Assembly: GCF_014836775.1 (NCBI RefSeq)
Contig: NZ_JACSQD010000001.1
Coordinates: 726,185-790,184, forward strand
DNA length: 64,000 nt
Origin: Arthrobacter gallicola
Lineage (GTDB): Bacteria > Actinomycetota > Actinomycetes > Actinomycetales > Micrococcaceae
Reading direction: 5' to 3'
The position numbers were made by a program, and so were the translations under genes. The notes beneath the pieces were generated by a model, which was given only the letters and a program-made list of their open reading frames with translations, was not told the origin of the DNA and searched no databases. Shown piece after piece: positions 27,120 through 35,537 of the stretch (the first letter of the stretch is position 1; every line of letters starts with the position of its first letter).

Positions 27120-28214
27120 TCAGCCGGCCTCGGGCAGCAGTCCCAGCTCTGAAAGCTGCCGGGACATCCCTGCGCCGTCCGGGGCATAAATCCAGGGAAT
27201 ATCCCGCAGCTGCGCACCGCCCCGTCCCGCTGAGCGTCCGCCGGCCAAAACGGCTTCACCCGGCGAGAGTTCGCGGATCGCCACCGCCCGGACGTTCTGC
27301 GGGTGGGTGCGGCTGAACTCTGCATAGATCTGCTCGTCGTGCTGCCCGTTGTCCCCAATGAGGAGCCAGCTGACGTCCGGAAATTCGACGGCGAGCCGTT
27401 CCAGCTGGGTGCGCTTATGCTCGGGGCCGCTGCGGAACCAGCGGTCCAGGGTAGGGCCCCAGTCCGTCAGCAGCAGCGGGCCGGCCGGATACAGGTTGCG
27501 GGTAATAAAGCGGGTGAGGGCTGGCGCAACATTCCACGCCCCGGTTGACAGGTAGAACACGGGGCTGCCCTCGTTCTCCCTTGCCAGCCGGTCCATCATC
27601 ACGGCCATCCCGGGAGTGGGGGTGCGGGCATGTTCATCCAGCACAAAGGTGTTCCATGCCGCGAGCAGCGGCCGCGGCAGCGCCGTCACCATGATGGTGT
27701 CGTCAATGTCGGAGATGACCCCGGCGCGGGCCTGCGGATCCACAATAAAGACCGGCGACACAGCTGCCGTCGCCTCCGGTTCCGCCTCGGGCCGCAGGGT
27801 CACCGTGGTCCAGCCCGGAGCCAGGGACGCCGGGAGCACGACGTCGATCACGCCGCCGCGGTCCGCCGTCACCAGGTGTTTGTCGCCGCCGACTTCGATG
27901 CAGACAACGGCGTCGTTCACGGGCGGCGAAGTGAAGTTGCGCCAGCCGCGCACGCCGTCGCGCAGTGCCTTTGCAGACTCACCGCTGCGGGCCGTGAGCT
28001 TTCCGGGCTTGGCGAGTACCACCCTGCCCAGGACCCTGACCCAGGTGGTGGATCCGTAGCCGGTGAAGGAGAGCACCGTCTGGACTCCCCCGCGTTTGCG
28101 CACCCGTTCTGTCCGGTAGGCGTGCAGCCGGTCCTCGAGCCGGGCACCGATGTGGATCGCCTGGTCCTTGGTCCGCTTGACTGCCGGAAGGCTTGGGAGT
28201 GGAGTCGAAGACAT
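27120..28214 (-). CDS. App1-like phosphatidate phosphatase (DUF2183, HAD-like)
   Basis: Cytosolic protein of the App1 family; yeast App1 dephosphorylates phosphatidate. The catalytic DxDxT lies in GVISDIDDTIMVTALPRPL (about residue 191), with later HAD motifs SPVFYLSTGAWNVAP (Ser/Thr) and LLIGDNGQHDEQIY (GDNGxxD), and the stretch QNVRAVAIRELSP after them. An N-terminal beta-rich region (about 20-180) precedes the domain. Length is 364 residues. It follows the desaturase gene on the same strand by 24 bp, so the two are probably one lipid operon. Confidence 0.92.
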   Translation of the reverse strand: MSSTPLPSLPAVKRTKDQAIHIGARLEDRLHAYRTERVRKRGGVQTVLSFTGYGSTTWVRVLGRVVLAKPGKLTARSGESAKALRDGVRGWRNFTSPPVNDAVVCIEVGGDKHLVTADRGGVIDVVLPASLAPGWTTVTLRPEAEPEATAAVSPVFIVDPQARAGVISDIDDTIMVTALPRPLLAAWNTFVLDEHARTPTPGMAVMMDRLARENEGSPVFYLSTGAWNVAPALTRFITRNLYPAGPLLLTDWGPTLDRWFRSGPEHKRTQLERLAVEFPDVSWLLIGDNGQHDEQIYAEFSRTHPQNVRAVAIRELSPGEAVLAGGRSAGRGGAQLRDIPWIYAPDGAGMSRQLSELGLLPEAG

Positions 28215-28238
28215 GGTTCCAGTCTGTCAGATGCGGGG

Positions 28239-29330
28239 CTACCGGTACTGGGACCGGACGGGGCAGTCGAACGGATCCCGGGCAGCCAGGCCTACGCGGT
28301 TCAGATAGCGCACCACAATGCCGTAGGACTCGGTGAGGGTGGCCTCGGTGTAGGGGATCTTGTGCTTGGCACAGTGTTCCTTGACGATCTCGCTGGCCCG
28401 GGCCAGATGCGGGCGGGGCATGCTCGGGAAAAGGTGGTGTTCCACCTGGTAGTTCAGCCCGCCCATAAACGTGCTCATCCCGCGGCCGGTCACGTTGCGG
28501 GAGGTCAGCACCTGCCGGCTGAGGAAGTCCACCTTGGAATCCCGCGGGATCAGCGGCATGCCTTTGTGGTTCGGTGCGAAAGAGGCACCCATGTAGACGC
28601 CGAAGACGCCCAGCTGCACGCCGAGGAAGGCAAAGGCCATCCCCACCGGGAGGAAAAAGAACACGGCGCCGATGTAGAGACTCAGGCGCAGGAAAACCAT
28701 GGTGATCTCGGTGTAGCGGCCCTTGACCTTGTTCTTGGAGAACAGGTGCCGGATCGAGGTGGCATGCAGGTTCACGCCTTCCAGGAGCAGCAGCGGGAAG
28801 AACAGCCAGCCCTGCCGGCGGGTCAGCCATGCCATGAGCCCTCTGCGTGTTTGAGCCTGCTCCACCTGGAAGGAGATGGTGTCCATCTCGATGTCCGGAT
28901 CCTTGCCCACGGTGTTGGGGTTGGCGTGATGGCGGTTGTGCTTGTTCATCCACCACTGGTAGCTGATGCCGACGACGGCGTTGGCCAGGAACCGGCCGGC
29001 GCGGTCGTTCGCGGGACCGGACTCAAACACCTGGCGGTGCGAGGCCTCGTGGGTGATGAACGCAATCTGCGTAAAGAGAATCCCCAGGGCGGCGGCAATG
29101 AGCAGCTGGAACCAGCTTTCACCGATCAGGAAAAAGCCGGTGCCCGCGGCAATGAGGCCGGCGCAGAGGAAGGCGAAAGTGGTGATGTAGAAGGCCCGGC
29201 GCCGCTTGAGCAGTCCCTCATCCCGGATAATTTTCAGCAGCGCCGAGTAGCTGCTGGTGACCGGGTTGTCCCGGTTTCTGGGGGTGCGGCCCGTGTTTGC
29301 GGCCGTGCGGGACTGTGCAGCAATGCTCAT
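28239..29330 (-). CDS. Membrane fatty acid desaturase
   Basis: Di-iron acyl desaturase acting on acyl-CoA or lipid-bound acyl chains. The three His boxes are present: HEASH, NKHNRHHANP and QVEHHLFPSMPRPHL, with the middle hydrophobic segments (FAFLCAGLIAAGTGFFLIG, FLRLSLYIGAVFFFLPVGMA) between. The QVEHH form is typical of front-end (delta-5/6-like) and related actinobacterial desaturases. I chose ATG 29330 (MSIAAQSRTAANTG) because AGAGG precedes it; the frame is open 207 codons further but antisense to the patatin gene. Length is 363 residues. Confidence 0.93.
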   Translation of the reverse strand: MSIAAQSRTAANTGRTPRNRDNPVTSSYSALLKIIRDEGLLKRRRAFYITTFAFLCAGLIAAGTGFFLIGESWFQLLIAAALGILFTQIAFITHEASHRQVFESGPANDRAGRFLANAVVGISYQWWMNKHNRHHANPNTVGKDPDIEMDTISFQVEQAQTRRGLMAWLTRRQGWLFFPLLLLEGVNLHATSIRHLFSKNKVKGRYTEITMVFLRLSLYIGAVFFFLPVGMAFAFLGVQLGVFGVYMGASFAPNHKGMPLIPRDSKVDFLSRQVLTSRNVTGRGMSTFMGGLNYQVEHHLFPSMPRPHLARASEIVKEHCAKHKIPYTEATLTESYGIVVRYLNRVGLAARDPFDCPVRSQYR

Positions 29331-29553
29331 AGCGCCTCTGGTGGTCTTCGACTTCCCAGCCGCGAAGGTAGAGCATGTGCCCTGTAGATGTGACCAGCCT
29401 AACCCGGCTTGCTGGCAAAAGCCTGAGTTGGGCATGCGTGGCTGGATTTCCTGCACCGGAGGCCCTCCGGCCCGCGTGCCGTTGACCGGTCCAGCGTGCA
29501 GGCGGAGCATTGCTGGCAGAACCGGTCCGCAACGCCAGCGCCCAGGAGCAGCC

Positions 29554-30552
29554 GTGATCCGTGTCCTGTCCATAGACGGCGGAGGAATCCGCGGAATCAT
29601 TCCCGCAGCCTGGCTGATGAAGCTTGAGGAACTCACGCTTAGGCATACAGCTGATCTGTTCGACATCATGGTGGGCACCTCCACCGGAGGCATCCTGGCG
29701 CTGGGACTCGCCTGCCCCGCCCAGGGCAAAACTCCACACAGCGCGGCTGCCCTGCGCAGCCTGTACGTTGACCACGGAGCGGAAATTTTCTCCGGCCGGG
29801 GACGCCGACCGGACACTGACCCGGCGGGGCAGGCCCCCGCTGCCCCGCCCCGCGGAGCACGGTATTCGTCCGAGCCGCTGCGCCGGTACCTGGATGAGTA
29901 CTTCACCGACCGCAGGCTCTCCCAGGCCCTGAAGCCGGTTGCGGTGGTCACGGTGGACCTGGCCCACTTTTCCGGACTGCTGTTCAGCGGCGGCGGGCTG
30001 GGTCAGCATCCCCTCGGCGACGCACGGATGTCACTGGCTGCGCTGGCGACGTCGTCCGCGCCCACATACTTTGAGCCGGTCCGCCATGCCGGGCCCGACG
30101 GCATCGACCGGGTCCTGGTGGACGGCGGATTGGCGGCAAATGACCCCGCGTTCGTGGCGCTGACGCTGGCCTTGGTGCAGCAGCGCCGCGCCGGAGAGGA
30201 TGAAGGAATCCTTCTTGTCTCCCTGGGCACCGGCCTCCAGACGGGCGGCGGTTCACTGGAAGCGGGTTCCCTGGCACAGCTGGCCCATCCCGAGCAGCTG
30301 GCTGCCTTGGAACCTGTCATCCAATCCCTGTACGGGGCGCCCGGACCGCTCCTCCGCCATCTGCTGGCCATGGCACTGGGCACCGAGTACGTCCGGGTGC
30401 AGACCCGGCTGCTTCCCGGGGTGGACCATGCACTGGACAACGCCAGCCCGGAGAACATCCGCGGACTGCAGGCAACCGCCGATGCCCTGGTGGCAGCTGA
30501 CGGGAAACGGCTGGAGGAGCTCGCCGCAAAATTGATGATCAGCAACCCGTAA
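29554..30552 (+). CDS. Patatin-like phospholipase
   Basis: Ser/Asp-dyad lipid acyl hydrolase. The oxyanion hole SIDGGGIRGIIPA, nucleophile Ser in GTSTGG and Asp of VDGGLAANDP are all present. GTG 29554 is chosen because AGGAG lies 5 bases upstream and the domain starts at once (VIRVLSIDGGG); the open frame before it is not conserved. Length is 332 residues. It diverges from the desaturase. The start-proximal GGGxRG type occurs in CBASS effectors such as CapV, but no cyclase or other CBASS gene is nearby, so a lipid-turnover role is more likely. Confidence 0.92.
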   Translation: MIRVLSIDGGGIRGIIPAAWLMKLEELTLRHTADLFDIMVGTSTGGILALGLACPAQGKTPHSAAALRSLYVDHGAEIFSGRGRRPDTDPAGQAPAAPPRGARYSSEPLRRYLDEYFTDRRLSQALKPVAVVTVDLAHFSGLLFSGGGLGQHPLGDARMSLAALATSSAPTYFEPVRHAGPDGIDRVLVDGGLAANDPAFVALTLALVQQRRAGEDEGILLVSLGTGLQTGGGSLEAGSLAQLAHPEQLAALEPVIQSLYGAPGPLLRHLLAMALGTEYVRVQTRLLPGVDHALDNASPENIRGLQATADALVAADGKRLEELAAKLMISNP

Positions 30553-30563
30553 TGCCGGTGCCC

Positions 30564-30599
30564 AAAGGTTGACGTTGACGCAGCGTCAACCTTTAGCGT
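30564..30599 (+). promoter_or_regulatory. MerR-type promoter/operator with 19-bp spacer
   Basis: An 11-bp inverted repeat AAAGGTTGACG (30564-30574) and CGTCAACCTTT (30584-30594) surrounds a 9-bp centre. The -35 TTGACG (30569-30574) is 19 bp from a -10 TAGCGT (30594-30599), the overlong spacing that MerR activators correct. Predicted transcription start coincides with the ATG at 30607. Confidence 0.75.
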
Positions 30600-30606
30600 G
30601 GAAGCT

Positions 30607-31383
30607 ATGAGCCCGCAAAAACCCCGTGAATGGCCGGTGCAGGAGGTTGCCCGGCTGGCTGGAACAACCAGCCGGACGCTGCGGCACTACGACGCCGTCG
30701 GCCTTCTGCCGCCGTCACGCGTGGGGTCGAACGGCTACCGGTATTACGACCAGGCGGCTCTGATCCGGCTGCAGCGCATCCTGCTGCTGCGGGAACTGGG
30801 ACTGGGCCTGGACGGCATTTCCGCGGTATTGGAACGCGGGGCCGACACAGTTTCGGCGCTGCGGACCCATTTGGAGTGGCTCAGGAAGGACAGGGACCGG
30901 CTGGGACGGCAGATCGCTTCGGTCCAGCGGACCATCACAGCTTTGGAAGAAGGGAAAGAGATCATGCCTGAGAAGGCGTTCGACGGCTTTGACCACACGG
31001 AATACAAGGAGGAAGTGGAACAGAAATGGGGCAGCGAGGCCTACGCCCGCTCAGATGAGTGGTGGCGGACTATGGACGACGGCGAGCGCGCCCAGTGGCA
31101 GGCAGAGACGGCAGCGCTGGGACAGGCGTGGACCGAGGCGGCAGCGCAGGGCACTGACCCCACCGGTCCCGCTGCCCAGGGGCTTGCGGCCCGCCACATT
31201 GAGTGGCTGACGGGCGTTCCCGGTGCCCCGACGGATCCAGCGAACCTGTCCGGCTATGTGCGGGGGCTGGCGGATATGTACGTGGCGGATCCCCGCTTCG
31301 CTGCCAACTACGGCGGACCTGACGGGGCGGCCTTCGTCCGCGCGGCGCTGCTCGCCTATCTGGAAGGTGGCCTGAAGGGTTAG
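30607..31383 (+). CDS. MerR family regulator with TipAS-type antibiotic-binding domain
   Basis: TipA-like activator. N-terminal MerR winged helix: VQEVARLAGTTSRTLRHYDA, then SRVGSNGYRYYDQAALIRLQ. A long helix follows, then a TipAS domain starting near MPEKAFDGFDHTEYKEEVEQ, with WWRTMDDGERAQWQAETAAL and YVADPRFAANYGG, which traps ligands such as thiopeptides in TipA. The ATG lies exactly at the expected transcription start of the upstream 19-bp-spacer promoter, implying a leaderless mRNA; a GTG at 30598 would place start codons inside the -10. Length is 258 residues. Confidence 0.94.
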   Translation: MSPQKPREWPVQEVARLAGTTSRTLRHYDAVGLLPPSRVGSNGYRYYDQAALIRLQRILLLRELGLGLDGISAVLERGADTVSALRTHLEWLRKDRDRLGRQIASVQRTITALEEGKEIMPEKAFDGFDHTEYKEEVEQKWGSEAYARSDEWWRTMDDGERAQWQAETAALGQAWTEAAAQGTDPTGPAAQGLAARHIEWLTGVPGAPTDPANLSGYVRGLADMYVADPRFAANYGGPDGAAFVRAALLAYLEGGLKG

Positions 31384-31441
31384 CTGCCCTGATCCTGCCC
31401 GGTTCCGGGCGCCGCGGCCCCTGCGTGACTAGTATCCATGC

Positions 31442-32749
31442 ATGAGACTCAGTGACCCGGTGCCCGAACCGGGAGCTGCCGGTACCCCGGCGGAACCTGC
31501 GGCCGCGCAGCGCTCCGTCCTGCACCTCGGTGTCCCGGCAGCTGCGGAACCCTGGCGGGACCCTGGGACCTATTGGCCTTCACTGAGTGCCGCCGTCGCG
31601 CACCTCGATGCGCCGGTGGCGGTGCTTGGCCTGGAGGCCCTGCGCTTTAACGCCCACGATCTCCTCCGCCGGGCCGCGGGCATCCCGCTCCGAGTGGCAA
31701 GCAAGTCCATCCGGACCCGGGCAGTGCTGGACGCCCTGCTCAATGTGCCCGGCTTCAGCGGTATCTTCGCCTTTACTCTGCCCGAGGCGCTGTGGCTGGC
31801 AGAACAGTGCAGCGACGTCGTCGTCGGTTACCCCACCGCTGACCGGAATGCGCTGAAGCAGCTGCTCGCCGATGAGCCGCTGGCGTCCCGGATCACGCTG
31901 ATGGTCGACGACGAGGCGCAGCTGGACCTGATCGATTCCGTGACTCCCCCCGGCCGGCGGCCCCCGGTACGGGTCTGCCTGGATGCCGACGCTTCCTGGC
32001 AGGCGCCGGTGCTCGGGTTCATCGGCACCCGGCGCTCTCCCCTGCACGCCCCGGAACAGGCACTTGCGCTGGCGCACCGGGTCCTGGACCGCCCAGGGTT
32101 CACTCTGGTGGGCCTGATGATGTACGAAGGGCAGGTCGCCGGGGTGGGGGATGCAGTCCCCGGTGCCCTGCCGGCCAACCAGCTGATGCGGTGGGTCCAG
32201 GGCCGGTCCATGGCTGAACTCGCCGGACGCCGCGGAAAAATCGTTCACGGGCTCAGGCAGCTGGCAGACCTGGAATTCGTCAATGGCGGCGGCACCGGAT
32301 CCGTCGAGGCAACGGGCCGGGATCCTTCCATCACCGAGATTACCGTGGGCTCCGGGCTGTTCGCCGGGCATCTGTTTGACATGTACCGCGCCTTCTCCCC
32401 CGCCCCGGCGGCCGCCGTCGCACTCGAAGTGGTGCGCCGCCCCAACCGGAACACCGCCACGCTCCTGGGCGGCGGCTGGATCGCCTCCGGTCCGCCCGGA
32501 GCCAGCCGGGTTCCCCAGGTCGCCTGGCCCCGGGGACTGAAGTTTTTGCCGCGCGAGGGCGCCGGAGAAGTTCAGACCCCGCTCACGGGCAGCAGCGCAG
32601 CGCACCTCACGGCCGGAGACCGGGTGTGGCTCCGGCATGCCAAGAGCGGCGAGCTGTCCGAGCGGGTCAACGAATTCCAGGTGGTCCACGACGGCGCGGT
32701 GGTGGCCACGCTGCCCACCTACCGCGGCGAGGGAAAGGCGTTTCTGTGA
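31442..32749 (+). CDS. Amino acid deaminase/aldolase (PLP, D-threonine-aldolase-like)
   Basis: Fold-type III PLP enzyme with an alanine-racemase-like N-terminal barrel. The PLP lysine is in LRVASKSIRT (about residue 83), preceded by VAVLGLEALRFNAHDL; phosphate-binding Gly residues are in FVNGGGTGSVE. The C-terminal beta domain resembles D-serine dehydratase and D-threonine aldolase metal sites. The exact reaction is unknown. Its stop overlaps the start of the lactone oxidase gene (GTGA), a pairing frequent in Actinobacteria and suggesting one pathway. Length is 435 residues. Confidence 0.9.
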   Translation: MRLSDPVPEPGAAGTPAEPAAAQRSVLHLGVPAAAEPWRDPGTYWPSLSAAVAHLDAPVAVLGLEALRFNAHDLLRRAAGIPLRVASKSIRTRAVLDALLNVPGFSGIFAFTLPEALWLAEQCSDVVVGYPTADRNALKQLLADEPLASRITLMVDDEAQLDLIDSVTPPGRRPPVRVCLDADASWQAPVLGFIGTRRSPLHAPEQALALAHRVLDRPGFTLVGLMMYEGQVAGVGDAVPGALPANQLMRWVQGRSMAELAGRRGKIVHGLRQLADLEFVNGGGTGSVEATGRDPSITEITVGSGLFAGHLFDMYRAFSPAPAAAVALEVVRRPNRNTATLLGGGWIASGPPGASRVPQVAWPRGLKFLPREGAGEVQTPLTGSSAAHLTAGDRVWLRHAKSGELSERVNEFQVVHDGAVVATLPTYRGEGKAFL

Positions 32750-34080
32750 TCATGCGGGTCAAGACACGGCTCCAGCAGCAGCAACGGCGGACGTGGCAGA
32801 ACTGGGGGCGCACCGTCAGCGTCCGCCCGGAACAGGTGGAGACCCCGGCATCCGTCCCCGAGCTGCAGCGTGCGGTGGCATCGGCAGCGGCCGCTGGGCA
32901 GCGGGTCAAGGCTGTGGGTGCCGGGCACAGTTTCACCGGGATCGCCGAGGCCCCGGGGCTCCTACTTGATCTGACCCGGCTGCAGGGTCTGCTCGGCGTG
33001 GACACAGCCCGAGGCCGGGTCCGGCTGCTGGCCGGAACCCGGCTGCACCGGATTCCGGGGCTCCTGGCACCGTATGGGCTGGCGATGCCGAATCTCGGCG
33101 ACATTGACCGCCAGACGATTGCCGGCGCCATTTCCACCGGCACCCACGGCACCGGAGCCGCGTTCGGAGGATTGGCTACCCAGGTGGCAGCGCTGACCCT
33201 GATACAGCCCGACGGCGGCCTGCTCACGGTGGAAGACGGCGATCCGCTGCTGCCGGCGGCCGCCTTGAGTTTAGGGGCGCTGGGCATTATTGCCGCGGTG
33301 ACCCTGCAGTGTGTGCCGGCTTTCGTGCTGCGCGCCGAGGAACGATCCGAACCGCTGGCCGGGGTGCTCAGTGACCTCTCTGACCGGGTCAACGGCACCG
33401 ACCACTTTGAGTTTTACTGGTTCCCGCACACCGGCCTGGCTGCCACGAAGAGCAACACCCGGCTGCCGGGCACCGCGCCGCGCACACCGCTGCCTCGCCT
33501 GGGCCGATGGGTGGACGAGTCGCTGCTCGCCAATACGGTATTTCGGGCGGCCTGCGCGGCGGGCACCCTTGCCCCCGCCGTCGTACCCCCGGTCAACCGG
33601 GCAGCGGCCCGTCTGCTGGGCGGCAGGACCTATGCCGATTCCTCTCCGGAGGTCTTCACCCAGCGGCGCACGGTGCGTTTCCGTGAAATGGAGTACGGTG
33701 TGCCGGCTAACCTGTTGCCTTCGGCGTTCGGGGCGCTGCAGACGCTCGTGGCGGAGAACCGCTGGCGGATCTCCTTTCCGGTGGAGGTGCGGTGGGCCGC
33801 CGCCGACCAGCTCTGGCTTTCCACCGCCCACGGCCGGGACACCGCCTACATTGCGGTCCACCGGTACTACCGTGAGGATCCGGCCGAGTACTTCGCTGCG
33901 GTGGAGCAGGTGATGCTCGCCCACCAGGGCCGGCCGCACTGGGGGAAACTGCACAGCCTCGACGCCGCTGCCCTGGCGCGGCGCTACCCCCGCTTCGGAG
34001 ATTTCCAGGCCCTGCGGGACCGCCTCGATCCAGGCCGCGTGTTCACCAATTCGTATCTGGACCGGGTCCTGGGCGCCTAA
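32746..34080 (+). CDS. FAD-dependent D-arabinono-1,4-lactone oxidase-type protein
   Basis: Vanillyl-alcohol-oxidase family flavoenzyme oxidising an aldonolactone or alditol. The FAD-binding PCMH domain shows AVGAGHSFTGIAEAPG and AISTGTHGTGAAFGG; the ALO domain ends with HWGKLHSLDAAALARRYPRF and FTNSYLDRVLG, whose HWGK motif is diagnostic. I start at GTG 32746, which overlaps the previous stop; ATG 32752 is equally possible. Length is 444 residues. It lies in an operon with the PLP deaminase/aldolase. Confidence 0.92.
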   Translation: MIMRVKTRLQQQQRRTWQNWGRTVSVRPEQVETPASVPELQRAVASAAAAGQRVKAVGAGHSFTGIAEAPGLLLDLTRLQGLLGVDTARGRVRLLAGTRLHRIPGLLAPYGLAMPNLGDIDRQTIAGAISTGTHGTGAAFGGLATQVAALTLIQPDGGLLTVEDGDPLLPAAALSLGALGIIAAVTLQCVPAFVLRAEERSEPLAGVLSDLSDRVNGTDHFEFYWFPHTGLAATKSNTRLPGTAPRTPLPRLGRWVDESLLANTVFRAACAAGTLAPAVVPPVNRAAARLLGGRTYADSSPEVFTQRRTVRFREMEYGVPANLLPSAFGALQTLVAENRWRISFPVEVRWAAADQLWLSTAHGRDTAYIAVHRYYREDPAEYFAAVEQVMLAHQGRPHWGKLHSLDAAALARRYPRFGDFQALRDRLDPGRVFTNSYLDRVLGA

Positions 34081-34092
34081 GCGGACAGGTTC

Positions 34093-34998
34093 TCAGTAGC
34101 CGAGCAGCTCCCTGAACTGGCCGGCACCAACAACCGAAGCACCGGCGCTGCGGCTGCGGTCCGCCAGCTCCCGGTCGCTCGTGGCGACCGTGACGGTCCG
34201 GCCACCTGCCACCAGCTGCTGCGTGACGGCGGCAATTGTGTCGTCACCCAGTCCCTCTGCCCGGACAACGCTGACTGAGCCGGCGGGGTCCGGAACCGAC
34301 CGGGCCTGTCCCTCCAGCACCACCACCAGTTCGGGATACCAGGTGTCTTCCGGAAGCCCGAGCAGGGAGGCCGGAAACCCGCGCACAGACGCAGCGGCTG
34401 CCGCGTCCAGCAGCCGGGCGGCTGCGCCTGCCCGGTCCTTCCACCAGCCGTCCGGCACCGATCCCATGACGTTCGCTGCATCAACAACAACGGAGGGACG
34501 GACATCCAGCAGCGGCCGCAGCCGCTGCCAGGATTCCGCGAAGCCGGGGTGCAGAGGCAGGCCGGCGACGTCGTCGGGCGCCACCCAGGCAAGTTCATGG
34601 CTTTCCGGATCGCTGATAACGGGTTCAAAGGGGGCGGTGACGTCACCAACGATCGTGGCATAGGACCAGATCCCCAGGTCCAGCACACTCATGAGCCGCG
34701 GCCGGATGGACGATGCCGGGACGCCGGCTTCCTCAGCGGATTCCCGCAGGGCTGCGTCCAAGGCAGGTTCGTGTTCGTGCCGCGCACCGCCCGGCAGCGC
34801 CCAGGTATCACCGAAATGGCTCCAGGTAACCCGGTGCTGCAGCAGGATTCCCCGTTCGGGGTCGACGGCGAGCAGCCCGGCAGCGCCGAAGCGCCCCCAG
34901 TAGCGTTCCCCGGTTTCGGCGACCACCCAGGCGTCGCCGGGGTCCCGCGGCCCCTGCGGACGGCGGGGCTCTCCGGGGGCAGGCTGTTCAATACTCAC
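34093..34998 (-). CDS. Nudix hydrolase fused to an NYN/PIN-like domain
   Basis: 301 residues in two domains. Residues about 35-165 form a Nudix hydrolase whose box GGARHEHEPALDAALRESAE, continuing EAGV, fits Gx5Ex7REUxEExGU. From about 180, SVVVDAANVMGSVPDGWWKD and VATSDRELADRSRSAGASVV look like an NYN/PIN-type nuclease core: an Asp-rich first strand and a late TSDxxL strand, with DAANVMG in place of the usual DGxN. A nucleotide or RNA-end processing role is possible. The Nudix part is firm; the second domain is inferred from pattern. Confidence 0.85.
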   Translation of the reverse strand: MSIEQPAPGEPRRPQGPRDPGDAWVVAETGERYWGRFGAAGLLAVDPERGILLQHRVTWSHFGDTWALPGGARHEHEPALDAALRESAEEAGVPASSIRPRLMSVLDLGIWSYATIVGDVTAPFEPVISDPESHELAWVAPDDVAGLPLHPGFAESWQRLRPLLDVRPSVVVDAANVMGSVPDGWWKDRAGAAARLLDAAAAASVRGFPASLLGLPEDTWYPELVVVLEGQARSVPDPAGSVSVVRAEGLGDDTIAAVTQQLVAGGRTVTVATSDRELADRSRSAGASVVGAGQFRELLGY

Positions 34999-35083
34999 GG
35001 GCCCACCTTTTCACATCCCGGCCTCCGGCGCCGTACGGCACGGGAGCCGCGGCGGCCCGGACCTGACCTGACCTGAACAACAA

Positions 35084-35115
35084 AAAACCTGCTCCGCAGA
35101 AGCGGAACAGGTTTT
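35084..35115 (-). terminator. Intrinsic terminator after the tRNA-Ala genes
   Basis: On the minus strand, AAAACCTGTTCCGC pairs with GCGGAGCAGGTTTT (one G-T wobble) around the loop TTCT, and the T-rich tail TTGTTGTTC follows. It ends the tRNA transcript 25 bp after the last tRNA base. Confidence 0.88.
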
Positions 35116-35139
35116 CGAATTGGTGGAGCTTCTTCGAAT

Positions 35140-35215
35140 TGGTGGAGCTGAGGGGACTCGAACCCCTGACCCCCTGCATGCCATGCAGGTGCGCTACCAG
35201 CTGCGCCACAGCCCC
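35140..35215 (-). tRNA. tRNA-Ala(GGC), with encoded CCA
   Basis: Cloverleaf read on the minus strand: acceptor GGGGCTG pairing with CAGCTCC, D-arm GCGC/GCGC, anticodon stem CCTGC/GCAGG with loop ATGGCAT (anticodon GGC), T-arm with GGTTCGAGTCC, discriminator A, and CCA encoded at 35142-35140. Identical in its 73 bases to the copy at 35285. A 3'-end fragment TCGAATTGGTGGAGCT is duplicated 19 bp further on. Confidence 0.97.
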
Positions 35216-35284
35216 AATTCAGTTTGTTTTTCCATCGGATTCTTCGATCCAACCATAAACGACGGCTGCCCGTGCGTTTATCGG

Positions 35285-35357
35285 TGGAGCTGAGGGGACT
35301 CGAACCCCTGACCCCCTGCATGCCATGCAGGTGCGCTACCAGCTGCGCCACAGCCCC
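35285..35357 (-). tRNA. tRNA-Ala(GGC), second copy
   Basis: Same 73 bases as the other copy (GGGGCTG acceptor, GGC anticodon in ATGGCAT), but the three bases after the discriminator A are CCG, so CCA must be added by nucleotidyltransferase. It is the promoter-proximal copy; the two are separated by 69 bp and probably form one transcript. Confidence 0.97.
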
Positions 35358-35434
35358 TTATTACTGCCTTATCACTGCAGTTCAGGTTGTCTTTCCGGCC
35401 TGGATTTTTAGGTCCCTGCCGAAGCAACTCCTCT

Positions 35435-35462
35435 ACTTTAGTACAGAAGCGCGGCAGTGCAA
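35435..35462 (-). promoter_or_regulatory. Putative promoter of the tRNA-Ala pair
   Basis: On the minus strand TTGCAC (35462-35457) and TAAAGT (35440-35435) are 16 bp apart, about 80 bp before the first tRNA base. No other promoter-like pair is as good in the spacer 35358-35537, which is otherwise empty. Confidence 0.5.
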
Positions 35463-35537
35463 AATCAAACTACACCGGTGAAATTTGCGCAGCGCGCGGG
35501 GCGGAGCCCGGAAGCTCCCGCCCTGCACGCAGCAGCG

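Noticed and set aside
27630..29387. 585-codon frame antisense to the App1 and desaturase genes
   Set aside because: The minus strand carries intact DxDxT and His-box motifs; the plus product has none.
29554..30552. CBASS effector (CapV-like) reading of the patatin gene
   Set aside because: No CD-NTase, E1/E2/JAB or other CBASS gene nearby; neighbours are lipid genes.
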